Assembly: GCA_038503075.1 (NCBI GenBank)
Contig: JBCAML010000018.1
Location: forward strand, 1,054,001-1,118,000
Source: Gyromitra esculenta
Taxonomy: Eukaryota; Ascomycota; Pezizomycetes; Pezizales; Discinaceae
Length of the DNA stretch: 64,000 nucleotides
Direction of reading: 5' to 3'
Shown: positions 12,455 through 25,736 of the stretch, piece after piece
Layout of the letters: the number at the start of each line of letters is the position of its first letter
How positions within the stretch are numbered: the stretch's first letter is position 1
Made by a program: the position numbers and the translations under genes
Notes under the pieces: generated by a model
Told to the model about the DNA's origin: nothing
The model's database searches: none
Seen by the model: the letters and a program-made list of their open reading frames with translations, nothing else

Positions 12455-13859
12455 TCAGATATTTATACCCTTTTCACGCAGAATTTGTTGGATACGACGT
12501 TGCATGACGTTCGGCAATCTCCTGATCCAAAATTGGTATAATAGAAAACCAGCAACGACACCACCTATCATTTGTTTAGCATAAAACTGTATTAGTGGAT
12601 AATTGCTTTGCGTCAAAAGTACTCAATATCCGAATTCCTAAATCCCAAAGCACAAAAATGATGGATTGGTGCGAGATTTTATACCTAAATGACCCGAATG
12701 CGCGATGGGAAGCCCGTAACCCCAAATCACGCCGCCCAGGTCAAAAGTTGCAAAAAGGCTGATGGCCGTTCTAATCGGAATAGCAATCGGAATAAACATA
12801 AGGTTCAAACTCATCGATGGGTGCGCGATAGCGCATATGGTGCCTAGTTTTAGTTTTTTGAAACCACACGATCAGAGGAATATATACTTCGGAGATAACT
12901 CTCTTAGCTCTAACAAAATAACTATTTCACATACCTATTGCCATCAATGAAGTGCTACTCCCCATATGCCATGAATATCCATTATGGTACAGTTTTTTCT
13001 CTTCCCGTGTAGGCCCTGCCTCGGCCCTCCTTTTTGCTTCCTCGGGTGACATCTTCAGCAAAGGGTTCGTGTATTTTTCGTAGAATCCTACAAGAGTCTC
13101 GGCAATAACTCCACCAGCCACAAAGCATGTAGTTGCCACACCTCCTCCATATAGCTGAACTAAAGGCGGCATAAACACTTTTAAGGCAGTATAGCAAAAT
13201 AGAAGATGCAACACGCCGCCGTGATTGAACTCTGCGGTCAACAGTGTCCACCACCGGAAGGGTTCACCAGGAGTATTCCCGGAAAAGTTAGCAGGAACAA
13301 AGCTGAAATTTCGTTTCATAAACTGCCCCACTTCCAACCAAAAAGCAAGATCTGGCTTATTGTTGTATATATAGTAATCGCAAGCCGCATTGGACGGTTT
13401 GGCATTAGGATCTAAGTTTAGGGCTTTTCGGACCTCATCAGGTGGTACGCGGAACCTGGCGAAGTTATCTGATTGGGAAAGCAATAGTATTGGAACCGTT
13501 ATCGCCAAAAAAAGCTTCGTTAGACCACTGCCAGGCTCCTTAGGGTTTTTTCCAGACACAGGAGAATCGTCTTCTACTCCCACCTCCGTTTCAGAAGGTG
13601 TGGATGGTGGAGGCTGTTTAGGCCGCGGGGGAGGCCGTGGGGCATAACGTGCACCAGCATTTCGCAAAGCACTAGAAGAGAATCCGCATTGCAATAATTT
13701 AACCCATGGCCGGGTGTTAGGGCGAAGCACGGGGCGATGCTGAAGGCAAATCCGTGAGGGGATAGCGGGGGCTGCGACTCTACGGAACAGACTTGATATT
13801 GACGAAGACATTGCGGGCGACTGGAAGGTCGTCATGCCTGCAAGCCTGCACAAGAACAT
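12455..13859 (-). CDS. Rhomboid-family serine protease, mitochondrial-type
   Basis: This is a predicted intramembrane protease. Three exons (12935-13859, 12685-12843, 12455-12564, read right to left) give 397 aa. The N-terminus is Arg/Ser-rich without acids, like a mitochondrial presequence (SSLFRRVAAPAIPSR), and is followed by a Pro-rich linker and a first hydrophobic segment at about 113-127. Rhomboid marks are FNHGGVLHLLFC (211-222), a GxSx serine motif GSST (Ser 302) and IAHSGHLGGVVAG near the end (catalytic His probably 360). This is the expected serine-histidine dyad. The GSST serine motif differs from the commoner GASG, so the substrate range may differ from yeast Pcp1; I do not claim orthology. 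Start codons at residues 9 or 17 are also possible. Confidence 0.88.
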
Positions 13860-16800
13860 TGTGAGATGTATAACTCAGATACTCAAAGAGATCTCGATGG
13901 ATGATAGACGGTAGGTGATCTGTAGGGGAAATTCAGAAGTTGATTCTTGGCGTTGGATACTTCTAGCCAGGATGCTGTTGATAGGCACATATCCGTCACG
14001 TGACACCAAACAAATTTTGCTTGGCGCTTCAAGCAACGACCTCTCCACCAAGCTATCCTCTCCACCACTACCAAGTTCAACTTCACAGGTTATTCATATA
14101 CCTGTTTATGCTTACGCCATCCATCTATCCGCAAATTTACCGTCTTTGTGTGGACGGAAAACCAATTGGGCTAACCATATGGGCTACCGGTACCATTATT
14201 CTCTGGGATATCTAGCTTCAGACCTGTTTTCTCCAGTGTGGGCCAGGCTTTACCAAAGCAGCTCTAAGACAGCATTCGTTCATAATAAGAATACCAAAGA
14301 AATTTCACTCAGGGCATCATGCACAACCCATCTAAAACTTATAGAAAGTGTTGTCAAAAATCGGAACTGAGAAAGATCATCCCAGCCCCCCTTCGCATCT
14401 CCATCAGCCGAACATCGTTTTCCAGCTATACTAGCCAGGAACATACGAGTGGGGAGTCTTGCGACAATTCTCAGCTCAACCTCAGCTCGGGGTAAAATCG
14501 ATGCATGCCGTATCCGCAACGATGATCATCCCATCATCAAATATTCGTTTTCACAATTCCAGGATATTGGCTGATATGGTCGGTAGTGCCAGGAGCTGCT
14601 CACGATATCCCCGTATTTTACCGGATGGGGGTGGCGCAGTGGTGCTTCGTTCAGCGCTTGCCGGAGAGCGGGAAGTGAGGGATATGTTCGAGAAGCCTGG
14701 CCGTGCTATCCTGTATGTCCTTAGCCAAGACAACTAGACCGACGAGACGAGGAAGTTTGCTTTTGTTAGTTATATGGATCTGACAGCTGCCAAAAGTGCT
14801 TATGTGAGTATGTAGGGATGTAAGTTGTCCTGGTGTAAGATTGGTTGGTATTTCATGTACTGATATTAACGATAGCGAGCAGGTAGAGTACTCTGCGGTT
14901 TGTAACAGCCATGCGACACTTTTCCAGTAAACGCTTGGATATGTCTTTTTCGTTCTAGTACCTTGGCCTTCCGCCGATCAATTGCGCAACACGGAAAATT
15001 AGATGAAGTTGTTTGCTTATTTCGTCTACCTGATACTCCGGTTCAAGGCTAGAACTCGTCGATACCGAAGTCCTTCATACTCTATTCTGCATTGAGCTGC
15101 AGAGACTCATGACAGACGCCACCAGGCCAACTAACCTTATCTAATTTTACCAGGTTTATATCATGTTTGAGCTCGCTAATAAACGGATGGTGGTGCTCCG
15201 TAACACCAAGAAAAGCATTCGCTTGATTCCACCCGATCCAGACAGACAGATCCTTCATGCATTGCATGCCTCTAGAGTACATCCTTACACCGTAGTGATC
15301 GAGTACAAAGTCTGCACAAAAATTGACATATGTGGGAGGGGAACATGAAAAGTACCGGCTCCGGTCGTTGAATCTAACCCGTGGGGACAGGATGGAGCAG
15401 TTGAGATGGAGCGGGTGTGCATGTCACTCGGATGTACTTCAGGACACATCATATGTATGTACACATGTTGCACCGAAGTGAAATACATATAAAAAAACAC
15501 GTGCGATGTGCTCATGACACTCTCTTCCAGATTCTTTATCGCACAATACTCTCGCCGTCTTTAGATTGCGTCAGGTATGTACTGGACATGCGATACCCAT
15601 GCATGCCAACCCGCTGTGCATTAGAGAGCATAATAAACTAGAATGATAGAAAAGCAAAATGTCATTCATATCTAACATACCTGCAGCACCGGTGCGTTCA
15701 GTGGGAAAAGCCTTCGGGGAAACGGGGGGGCAGTATCGTGGGTGGATTTAGTTCCTCCCCCCTTCTCCCCCTTCTCCCCCATCGCCCTGGATCCGCCTGG
15801 TCCCATGATTCTTTTTCAAAATATGCATCAATATTCTTTCTGCACACGCTGCATAGCAAGCCTAGCCACTTCCCATCGGTCACCCCGAACGGTCACCTCT
15901 TCCCCTCAGGAAAGGCCAGAAAGGCTCTTTTCGTCGGGATAGCAATCTACAAGAGGATGAAAGAGACGAATATGTAAAGACAGGAACCGCAGTTGGTGGG
16001 ATACATACATCCTGATTGCTAGAAAAAATAAAAACACGTCTAGGGCTGCAGCGGAAGCTATCATACAGGCACACTCGTTAAAAAACATGGGTGTCAACTC
16101 CGCTTTCTTCGTTGATAGCTTACCCGCACCCGCAAGTATGTACCTACATACATCCTGTGCTCCAGACCCACTACCTACAGGGCTGTTGCGGGGGAAAGGG
16201 GTGGATAGTGGGAACCGAAAAAGATGAGTTATTACGACTTCGCTTCCAGCCATATACGGTAGCTTTTCTAATTCAAATTATGTTTCGAAGTTCATGGTAC
16301 TACCTTGTTACGCTCCATCGCTCCAGCACATGCTTCTAGCCCACTTTTCAATATACCATTGAAATTCATCGTAAAAAGGGTCCGGCCTTTTTTATTTCTT
16401 TTTCTTCTGCCCTTCTCTAGCTCCGAATCCCCGGCCTCGTCCCCGCCTCACCACCTATCCGCCGAAACGCATGGCGGCCGAGGTGGGTGATATAGGATCA
16501 GCGGTATGTTTCGGGTGGCCGGTCTGTCCCGTCCAGCGGGGGGTTGGGGTCAAATAGTCTACCCCTTTCTCCGGGATCGCTGCTGGGCCTCACTTGCATA
16601 AAGACGAACAGGCATGGCGTACCCATGGACATGTGGGATCGGCGGGGAGTGAAGAACATGGGGTTTCAACCTTTCGATTCGCCCTTTTCATTTGGGCTGA
16701 CCTTATTTTCTTTCTTTTCTTGTTTTATGTACCTGGAGGCGTCCCACCGAGTTTTGGCTTGGACCGTTCGGGTACCATACATATGGGGGTTTTCTCCATA

Positions 16801-18384
16801 TCATATCTAAACTGCGCGAATTTTTTTGATTACCTATTCTTTTTTCGTTCTGGTTTTTTAACTTTTCCGCCGCCTTCTTTTCCGTCCCTTTCGATCCTGT
16901 TCTTCGGCACCGGGTGCCGCCCATGTTTTTATTGTTGACTCTGTGAACCCTTTCTTTTGTTTTGTTTCGGTAGTTGGGATGATTTTGTGTCCAGATAATT
17001 TATTCGGAGGGTTGTTACTCCACAACAAGAGCAAGAAAGGGGGGGTGCAAATATTTCCGGTATCCGAGTACCTACATACGTGCTCTACATACATCGGATT
17101 TACAGTACAGTATCATTCATACACACCTGAAACTAAAAAAGGTGGTAGATACAGCAATATGTATACATAAATTTACAAAAAAGATAGTGGAAGAGAGATA
17201 AATTCAAGTATCTATCAGGCGCAGTGTTAATGGTCATCATGGTACTTTTACAGTACATACAAGCACATCTTGTAAAATCCCTTAGGAGGGGGTATCATGC
17301 CATGAAGGAAAGAACGAAAAGCTTTATTTTTCTCCATAGCGCCAAACCTCTTGCTAAACTGACTACCGGGTAATACGAAAGAGATGAGGTTGAGGGGATG
17401 AAAAGAGAGAGAGTAACATCATACTCTTCAATCCAATAGCCCAGTAATAAGGAAATAAAAGAAAATGTAGGTAGCAGCGATGAGTCCAAATTCATCGAGG
17501 GAATAGAATCAGATAAAAGACATTACTAAAAAGGAAAAAATATTAGAAAATAAGATCCAACGATAAGAAAGCCTTCTGGTATCGCTCTTTCGCCCTCCTG
17601 TTCCCATCCCCAACCGCTCAAGATCGAAATGCAAACGCCCAACGAATAAAGCCCCTAAAGAAAAGAAAAAAAGAAAAACCAAATGTCCCTAAGGTCCCCT
17701 GTTACGATGAAGATATAGGAAAAAAGGATATGAAAAAAAAGATCCGTGAAGCTCCAATCCCAGTGAAAAAAAATCCCGTTCCTCAAATGACACTACTCCG
17801 AAACCCCTGATGTCAAACCAAGTAGAGATTGCGGCCCAGCCCGATGGGCCCTTCCCTTTTCTTTTTTTTTGATCCTTTTTTTTTTATTTCCTGCCGAAAG
17901 GAAAAAAAAACCGTTCCTCTTCGCCATTGCCGTCACCCCATAACACCACCAAAAACTCGTACAGAAATATGATGATCGTCCCTTTTCCCGCGCTGCACTG
18001 CCGCCGCAGTCAACTTTCCCTGTCATCATTAATCGTTACACATGTTTCCTGATATGCCTGACGGACGATAAGCCTGACATGAGCATCAACCCTCGGAACA
18101 TTCTCGAGCCCGAAACAAGAACACGGAAAAAATATACCAGAAAAAATATAAAGAAATCCTCGCACCACCAACCAAAACAAAAAAATCGAGACACCAACTA
18201 AAATAGTCCCTGGAATGATGTTACAAACCACTAGAATCACGACAATGAAAAGGGTGTAATGATAAATGGAAAGAAAAAAAAAGCAAGAAAAACACAAAGA
18301 AATAAAGTTAAAAATTAGAAGAACCATAAGAGCTTGCTGTTGCACGTGCTGTAATACAACGAGGTCAATCAACTACTCGATTTT
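13860..18384. other. Long spacer, no supported gene
   Basis: Many short frames appear on both strands, but none shows family motifs. The stretch 14000-14740 (+), divergent from the rhomboid gene, has some coding-like text, for example KPIGLTIWATGTIILWDI, but I could not splice it into a protein. The part from about 17180 to 18384 is A-rich on the plus strand, as expected for the T-rich 3' untranslated region of the minus-strand gene that follows. Confidence 0.45.
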
Positions 18385-20728
18385 TTATAGAGCGGAGAGA
18401 TCCGGGTAGTAGCCGCGAGAGCTTTCCGAAGGCTCAATTCTTCCGCACTTCGAGAAGAGATTGTTGAACCGCTGTTCTCTGCCAACCGAGGCGCCACCTC
18501 CCAACCACTGCTGACCGATCACGCCGAACTCATCTTTGATCGAAGCCTTTCGCATAGAATCACTTGATGCCATACTGGTAGGAATGTAAGAGGACACGTC
18601 AGAGTCAAACTGCTGACAGTTCGTCTCTAACGGATGCTCGCTCTTCCGATCACCGTTATATGAATGTGAATCGTACCCACTATCAATGCTCTGTGGGGGT
18701 GGTTGAGTGGCCGACTCATAAAGAGTTGACGGGAAATATTGATAGCCCACAAAGTTATTATCTAGTTGTGAGGCTGACTCTGCGTCCAGGATTGGATCAA
18801 TCGGAGGCTCCATATGTGAGGAGGACGCGCTCGATACAGAAGGGTTGTGGATCGAAGCGGAAGCGGGTGACGAGTGTATGGAGGAAATCCCAGAGGTGTG
18901 CAGTTGTAAACCTGTCATCCCCATCGAAGAACTTGAGCCTCCAAGACCAGGAGCGGAAGTTACTCCGTCCGGGCTCATAAAACCGGATCCACCTGATGTA
19001 GGGGAGGGGTGGCTGCCGTTTCCATTCCCAGAACCCCCTCCTGCACCCGGACTAGAAGCGCTTGTTCTACGTTCATCCGCATAGTGTCCCGGGCTTCTCC
19101 CGCGCACAACCATGGGGGCGGAAATTCTATATGCGATTTTGACCCACCCTCCATCAGATCCAGGGCTCGGCGCATGCCCAGATGGCCCTGACGAACCCGA
19201 GCTGCCAACATCTGCATACAGCTCCACAATCAGGTGATAGTACTGTTGCGCTGCTCGTCGCTTGCCGTTATTAGCAGTTGCAGACTTGAACTGAATTCTG
19301 TCGAAAACGGCGATATGCTGCTGCTGTGGGGTCTGTTGGGGAAAACTGTACTCGTGTTCCAAGGAACCTGGCTGAGGGGAGTGCGGTTGTTGGACTACAG
19401 GACTAGAGCTAGACGCAGCAAACGACATGCCTCCTGCGGGTTGAGGGCTAAGCTTTATCCTGTTGGGTTTGTGCTGGGGGCCTTTGTCGCGCTTGGGGGT
19501 ATGCTGAACGAGATCCACAACTTTGCCACCTGGCGCATCAACCACAGCCGAAATACACATCGCGAAAGCGAGAACGTGCTCGGATGCTGATCCAGGTGTT
19601 CTCCGGAGATATAGGGGGAGTGAGTACGTAGTTGGGAGCAAGCTGTACGAACATACTACCGAAAAGTAATTCCTGCGATAACATGTCCAATCGCGATCCG
19701 ACAAGAAAAACCCTTTGTCTACCCGAGCATGAATTTCCGGACGAACAAGATGTCCATCGGCGGATGTGAGTTGGTGCAGCAACTGGGTCTCACCTAGCGG
19801 AGGTCCCGAGGTATTGTTCGCCCCGAGCCCATTAGATGTAGGGTCATGATGACCTGAAAGTGGGGACTGAATATTTCCTATGGTCGGAGACACTGTAATC
19901 GCGGGTGAGTCAAGGGTACGGGACACAGGTGTTAGTGGAGAATGAGGTGACAAGATATCTGCCTGTGATCCTCGCGTTGGGAGATGTCGAGAGAGGTGAG
20001 GAGTAGAAGTGGCGTAGTCCGACCGCACCGAAGAACCTAACGACGGTGAGACAGACTTTGTACTGCCCGAGGATGATCTATGATGTGGACCCATTCCAGA
20101 AGTGGGGCTTTGACTGCGAGACATTGGTATAAGCTACCCAAGTAACGGACAAAGCAGTTTAGAGAAGGATGGCATACATTGAGGGTATTCGGGGCCGTGA
20201 ATCTGAATTCATTGAATATATGGGGAAACTTGAAGAAGCTGAAGTGGGATACGAAGTAGGAGAGAAGACGTTGGTGGTGAAGGGCGAGTAGGCGATGGAT
20301 GAGGCAGCTGAAGTGGGACTAGATGAGTCGTATCCAGAACTGCTTGTGGTTGAGTATCTGCAATCGAAAAGAGAAGTCCGTCAGCTTCCCTTGAGCTGAA
20401 AAAATAAATAAACATTGCGAGATTGGATTTAAAGTCGCGTGATGGTCACCAACAAGACTCGATCGCGCGAAAACTGACGAAGACATCATGGAGTGAAGTG
20501 AGGTGAAGTGAATGGAACGAGCGAGTGAATGAAAGGGGAACGAAAGAAGGAAAATAAAATCAAGTGGACGCACCTTGGGTCCTGCAGGGCCGGAAGAGAT
20601 GCACCAAACCGATTGTTACTGGTGGCAGCGGGAATGGGAAGCGACTGAATCGAGGAGTGTGAGATAGGATGGTGCTCGCGTTCCACCGCCGAAATAGATG
20701 TGTTGAGGGGTTCAGGTTTGGGTGACAT
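18385..20728 (-). CDS. vib-1: NDT80/PhoG-type transcription factor (VIB-1/XprG-like)
   Basis: Members of this family are nuclear regulators of extracellular hydrolases, nutrient response and, in Neurospora, heterokaryon incompatibility and cell death. Three exons (20574-20728, 20178-20357, 18385-20113, right to left) give 687 aa. The N-terminus is Ser/Pro/Thr-rich with RFGASLPALQDPRYST. The NDT80 DNA-binding domain covers about 228-458, with RPEIHARVDKGFFLSDRDW, TCYRRNYFSVVCSY, LVQHTPKRDKGPQ, IQFKSATANNGKRRAAQQYY and PMVVRGRSPGHY. The tail is low-complexity Gly/Ser. A shorter start at 20124 is open in the last exon, but splicing AT|GTATGC (20178/20177) to CTCGCAG|T joins two Ser-rich exons in frame and restores the family-like N-terminus, so I prefer it. 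Confidence 0.9.
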
Positions 20729-22040
20729 TTGAACGGGGCCAAATCCTGAGAGCGCCGGAAAGAAAAGAGAAGATCGCTGTTAGCTGTGCTGTTTCGATGA
20801 TACACCACGCTGCGAGTTTGCGGCCGAAGACAACAGGCAATAATAACAATACAGGCAGGAGAACAATGTAATGATAATGACAATGACAATGACAATAATA
20901 CTGCAGTGATATAATAAACGATGTAACAATCGGTGCCTAGATAGATAAAGTGGGCGGACAGGATGGATATGATGGGACGGAGGAACGAATGAATACAATC
21001 AATAGGGTACAGGCTGGTCAAGACTGGTCAAGAATGCAAGAGAGAATAATTACTCCCGCCCCACCATCCACGTGCAGTAGTCGCTAGGCATCACTCTTTC
21101 CGCCACTGCATCGGAGATAGCGGGGAGAGGGACAGACATGCTACCCTCCCTAAATGAGGGAAAACAAGGCCAAATCGAAACGCGAGACCGGGCTGGGCCT
21201 GTGGTAGAGAATTGGGAACAGGAGGGTGAGGAGAAAAAAAAAGCGTGATGATGGGAAGATGAAGCATGGCAGGGGGGGGGTGGACTTGTTGCTGCCGCAC
21301 CGCGCTTCTGGGAGGGGATGGATAACACTCACTGCTACTCATCTGCAATGCAGCTTCAGCGCCAGGGCGCAATGACCATAAGGTAGCCAGTGGAAAGGAT
21401 TAAATAGGTTTAGGGAGGGCGAAGGTTGGCTGCGTGTGCGTCTGGCGGCGAGGTTGGGAAGGAAGTTGAGCTGCTTGATGCGTTCGTGCGTGCGTCCGTC
21501 TTTCTGTTGCCGTCCCAAGTGCGCGGAACCCTGAATGCAAGCATAACCAGTCAGCCGAGAGCCCGTCTCTTCTCTATCTATCACTCTCATTCAATCACTC
21601 GTTCGCTCCCGAGATCGCGACACAATATGGTCCAGAATCTCCACCTCCCCACCACTACCAACAATCCAACCACCACCCCAGAAAATAAAATAAAATAAAA
21701 TAACCTCACTCCCAAACCGAATACGAGTTGATCGAGGAGAGAAAGAAGAGCGTACTTACGGTCGATAGAATGCGGTAGCTGATGGGCGTCAAGACTGTAG
21801 GTAGTTTGCACAGTTCACTCAGGAAAAAAGCGAGCAAGTGAGCAAGTGATATGTAGTAGCAAGTGAATAGCAGTAGTAGCAATAGTAAAAGCAACAAGTA
21901 AGTAATGGCGGGACTTGCAAGTGGTGGTGGGGGTGAGCGAGGTATTTTAGGGCGGCTGAGTTTGGGGTCGGTATCAGTCGGGCCGGTCAGTGATCCAGGT
22001 CTCGAAGACAGAAAATAATGTTTCGCGTGCCTCAGCAAGA
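20729..22040 (-). promoter_or_regulatory. Probable long leader/promoter of the VIB-1-like gene
   Basis: On the minus strand this stretch is strongly pyrimidine-rich, with repeated CTCTCT-like and TTATTATTG-like runs and several short upstream frames. It has no plausible protein. Long CT-rich leaders are common for fungal regulatory genes, so I read it as promoter plus 5' untranslated region. Transcript data are needed to place its limits. Confidence 0.45.
21678..21701. repeat. (AAAAT)n run
   Basis: AAAAT repeats several times in tandem within the presumed leader region. Similar short AAAAT runs recur near 32385 and 35760. Confidence 0.8.
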
Positions 22041-24457
22041 AACCAACGCGTCTTCTTGGTTTAGGGGGAGGTCCCGAAAATTATGCAACTCGAGTAGGGT
22101 GCGTGAAAAAGAGGCTATCCTCTTTGCTCTTGCCGCCAATAGTAGAAACTTAGGATAAAATAGGAAAGCCAGTAGGGGGCCAGTAGTGCTTTGACTAAAC
22201 GCAATCAAGCGAAATGACAGGAAGGTAGAGTACTCTTTAGGTCGACTCTTTTGAGGGAAATTGAAATGGCGGGAAGAGCAGCCTGATCGACTCTTGCCGG
22301 AATCCCCGTATGGTTGCTTTTTTCTTATTCCTTTCCTCTTACTCCAGCCAAGCAGATGTCAATGAACGGCGTAATTCGAAAAATGGCGGAGGACGAAGAG
22401 AATCAAGTGCAAGCAGGGGACTTGGTAATGGTGAATATATCTTCAGAACGGTCAACGCAACGCGGGATGACGAAAGTGCCGCAGAAATGATCGTAGTAGT
22501 GAAGAAGCTTTGAATCTTTTTGAGACACTAGTAGGTCAGGTCCAACGGAACTCTTAAACGGGGCAATAAAAACGGATTCGGAGTCACTTGGAGGCTTTGT
22601 AAAAGCAAACTCTGGTCGTGATGATCCCCAAGGGAAAGACACTTGGATTTATTGGATGTTGAACTCTGAAGTGAACCCTCAACGGCGGCCTCATCACTCC
22701 CCGAGCCCACACCCCTCTCCCCCAGGTTCTTGTTCTGTTCACGGAGCCCCTTGCCCCTCCCCCCTAAACCCCTCTTGTCCAAGTTGTCCCGACTCCCCAG
22801 TAGACTTAGACTATGTGCTTACTTACTTCTTTCACAATGAGAGTACCTCACTATCGGATTCACCTTGCCCCAAATCTGCCTTCCTGCATGCCCTGCGCCT
22901 ACCTTGCCCTTTTCATTTCCCTGTCCATTTTGGACGAGGGCTGCAAGTCTGTGCGCTTAGAGTTTAGAGGGTGTGGGATTAGAGCCGGGGTCCCGCTTGA
23001 TGTTCCTGCATTTTTTCTCTCTCCATGGCATCAAAAAAGGGAGTGAAGGAAGGAGGTGAGGGAAGTGGTAAGAGTATGTAAGTGGTGACCAGCATCGTTG
23101 TTTGACCCAAGCTGAGCTACTAAGCAAAAAACAGTACTGTCAGATCCCCAACTTTGTCCGGGAGTTATAAAAAGATCAAGCTCAGGACCTAACACGAATA
23201 AGGCCGAACGAAAAGGAGATGTGATGCGAGAAGGCAGGAATCCCTGCGGCAGATGGAAAGATACGAACGATATTTTTTTCCGTCCATTTTGCAACATTAG
23301 CTGGGGTGAGCGAAACTGCAGCGAATCAGAAGAATATCCAAGATGACATCCCTGCGAAGAATCCTCCTCGGATTTTTTAACCCTGGGCGATTTCAGCCAT
23401 TCTGACTGGCCAAGAAAGGAGAGTGCAGAAGAAAGATGTGTCGGCGTTGCCGATGGATATACCTTAGACGAGCGCCAGGAGCCCGCGTCGCGGTGTATCA
23501 TGTATCATATGTCAGTTAACCTGCAGCTGTTCTGCAGTAAAGATATTTATCCGCGGCTTGGCTACATAAACTTTGGTCTTTTCTGGAAATTCGTCGTTGA
23601 TGAAACAGCGAAAAGCGAAGAACAAGGCTGGCTTCCTGCCAAGAGAGTATAGGCAACACTTCTGACGTCCCACTTTAACCCTTTGCGGCATGTCAAGCTT
23701 CTAGATCTCAGCCTTCAGACGAAAATCGTGAATAGTAAAAACGCGCTTCGTTTCGATTTGTTTCAGTGAAGCGAGAGCCGCTTGATAGAGAAAAGGGGGT
23801 TGTCCGGTTTGGGTGACTCCATCGAACACCTTCTACCTACATATTCCCAGCCATCGAGAGCCATCGACTCGAGATGAACACTGGATGTTGTTGGGAAAGG
23901 ATCGTCACGAAGCGAGCGGCAAAACGAGCCGCATCCCTGAATACTAGGGGACTCGCTTCACGACATTTATATTTACGCATCGAAAGATCTTAGCATGATA
24001 GGATCAATAGGCTTCATTCACCCTGGCCATCGACGAGAAGCAGCTAGCAGGAAAGAGCAGTGTGGGGAGAAGAGGAGGTGGAGCTATTCCAGGAACGCTA
24101 CGAGCAGGTTGGCGGGGTTTGACCCCACGTAAGACCTCGATCAAGTTCAGTTCAGGTCTGAGGACTCAAAGCGTTGGGTTGGCCCCCACATTGCGTCGCG
24201 GCGACGGGTAATGCTTAGCGCGTGGGAGGCTCTCTTGTTGACTCACGTTGTATGGTGTTCCAAACCGGCCTGCCCAGCGGATGAATGAGGAATCCAATAT
24301 TCCCAGTCAGATACACGGGTGCAGGGATTGCGTTTCCATGAAAATGATGGAGGTTGCTAGACTCGAAATGGCAAGGGCGATTGGCCAATGTTCGTCGCGG
24401 TTCAGGAGTGCTTGCTAGGTCAGATGAACATGGGGGCAAGAGCACCCCAGAGAAGTT

Positions 24458-24485
24458 GGATGGACGGATGGATGGATGGATGGAG
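24458..24485. repeat. (GGAT)n microsatellite
   Basis: GGAT is repeated about seven times with one substitution (GGAC). It is a simple repeat in intergenic DNA. Confidence 0.9.
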
Positions 24486-25708
24486 TTCCATCAAGCGTAC
24501 ACTCCTGTCGATGGCGACGATGCCCAAAGTCAGTTGCTGGTATCCACGATTAGACTCAAGTTAGAAAAGCATCGCGAATCATCAAAGACACGCCATAGTG
24601 GCACAAAATCGGCGCTCAGCGATCTCTGTGTGATGTTTATCTTTGCAAAAGAAGCATCTCAGCGTTAACTGCCGGAATGACGAATGACGAATGCGGGAGT
24701 GGTGGAACGACAGACAGCATTTCCCACGTGGGGCATCGGTGCGGCCCGTGGTATCATCACTCTTCGAACGAAGGAAACATGGCAAATGCAAGGATTTACA
24801 CCCTCCAGGTAGGAAGGCTGTTACGATAGCTACAGGGAAAACAACATGTATCTGCTTGTGGAGAAACGCAGAGACGGGACTATTGTTCAACTCCATGTTT
24901 TTAACCGGCCTTACAGTGTTTCTCTCCCTATTCTCCGAGTGACACGGTTAACACGGTGACATTCTCGAACATCTTGAAACAATTATATCCTTCGGTGGCA
25001 CCGCATCAACCACGCGAGCTCAGATTCTCAGAATTCCCAGCACCTCTTCTAGGCCCTGCACACCACGTTGGCGCTTATGGAACAACGAGGATTGGTTGAG
25101 TTGGTCGAGGCAAGGGTTGTGACAGTGACAGCTTCATTCTGGCGCAGAATAGACGCAAGAGGTTTCTCTCCCCATACATGTACAGACATCCCTGGCCTGA
25201 TGGTGGAACTGGTCAGTTGGCGGACAAGGGCTGGCTAGCCCAATCCGCAGACAGAGGTTTAGGGTTTCATGTTCGCTACTACCAAGTTTCCCCCATATCC
25301 GCCAACTACCAGTTCTGCTATCAGGGACGTCTGTAGTCCTACCTGCTTTTGTGCGTCCCATAAAGAAATACAGATAGAATGAATGAGTCCGACTGCAGGG
25401 AACAGTTTCCATGTTTCTACGCTTTGTCCCCATGAAATCTTAAGTGCAAAGAATGGAGACGCTCAAGAAAAGCTTCGGCCAAGTCTGGCGCCAGGCTAAA
25501 TGAAACAGAAACCTTATCGTATATCCCATCGATCTTCGTGGAGTTTCTCGTGGTCGGCGACCAAGAATATGGAAACCAGAAAACCCAGCCTTCTATTCAC
25601 CCACACAAAATTTTACATGGCTATTTAGCCTACCTCGACAACTTGATCTCGTTTCTGCAAACGCTTTCTTGTTCATGGTCCAAAAGTCGTAAGCATTTCG
25701 AAGATCGT

Positions 25709-25736
25709 GGGGGGGGGGGGAGGGGGAGGGGGGGCG
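25709..25736 (+). repeat. G-tract with quadruplex potential
   Basis: Runs of 13, 5 and 7 guanines are separated by single adenines and followed by CGG. This could form a G-quadruplex. It lies in gene-poor DNA, so a promoter role is not indicated. Confidence 0.8.

Noticed and set aside
13915..14740. Possible gene divergent from the rhomboid gene
   Set aside because: Short frames have some protein-like text, but I could not find splice sites joining them into a recognisable protein.
20486..21021. Separate small genes upstream of the VIB-1-like frame
   Set aside because: The frame starting at 20728 is the first coding exon of the VIB-1-like gene; the rest of this stretch is CT-rich leader rather than independent genes.
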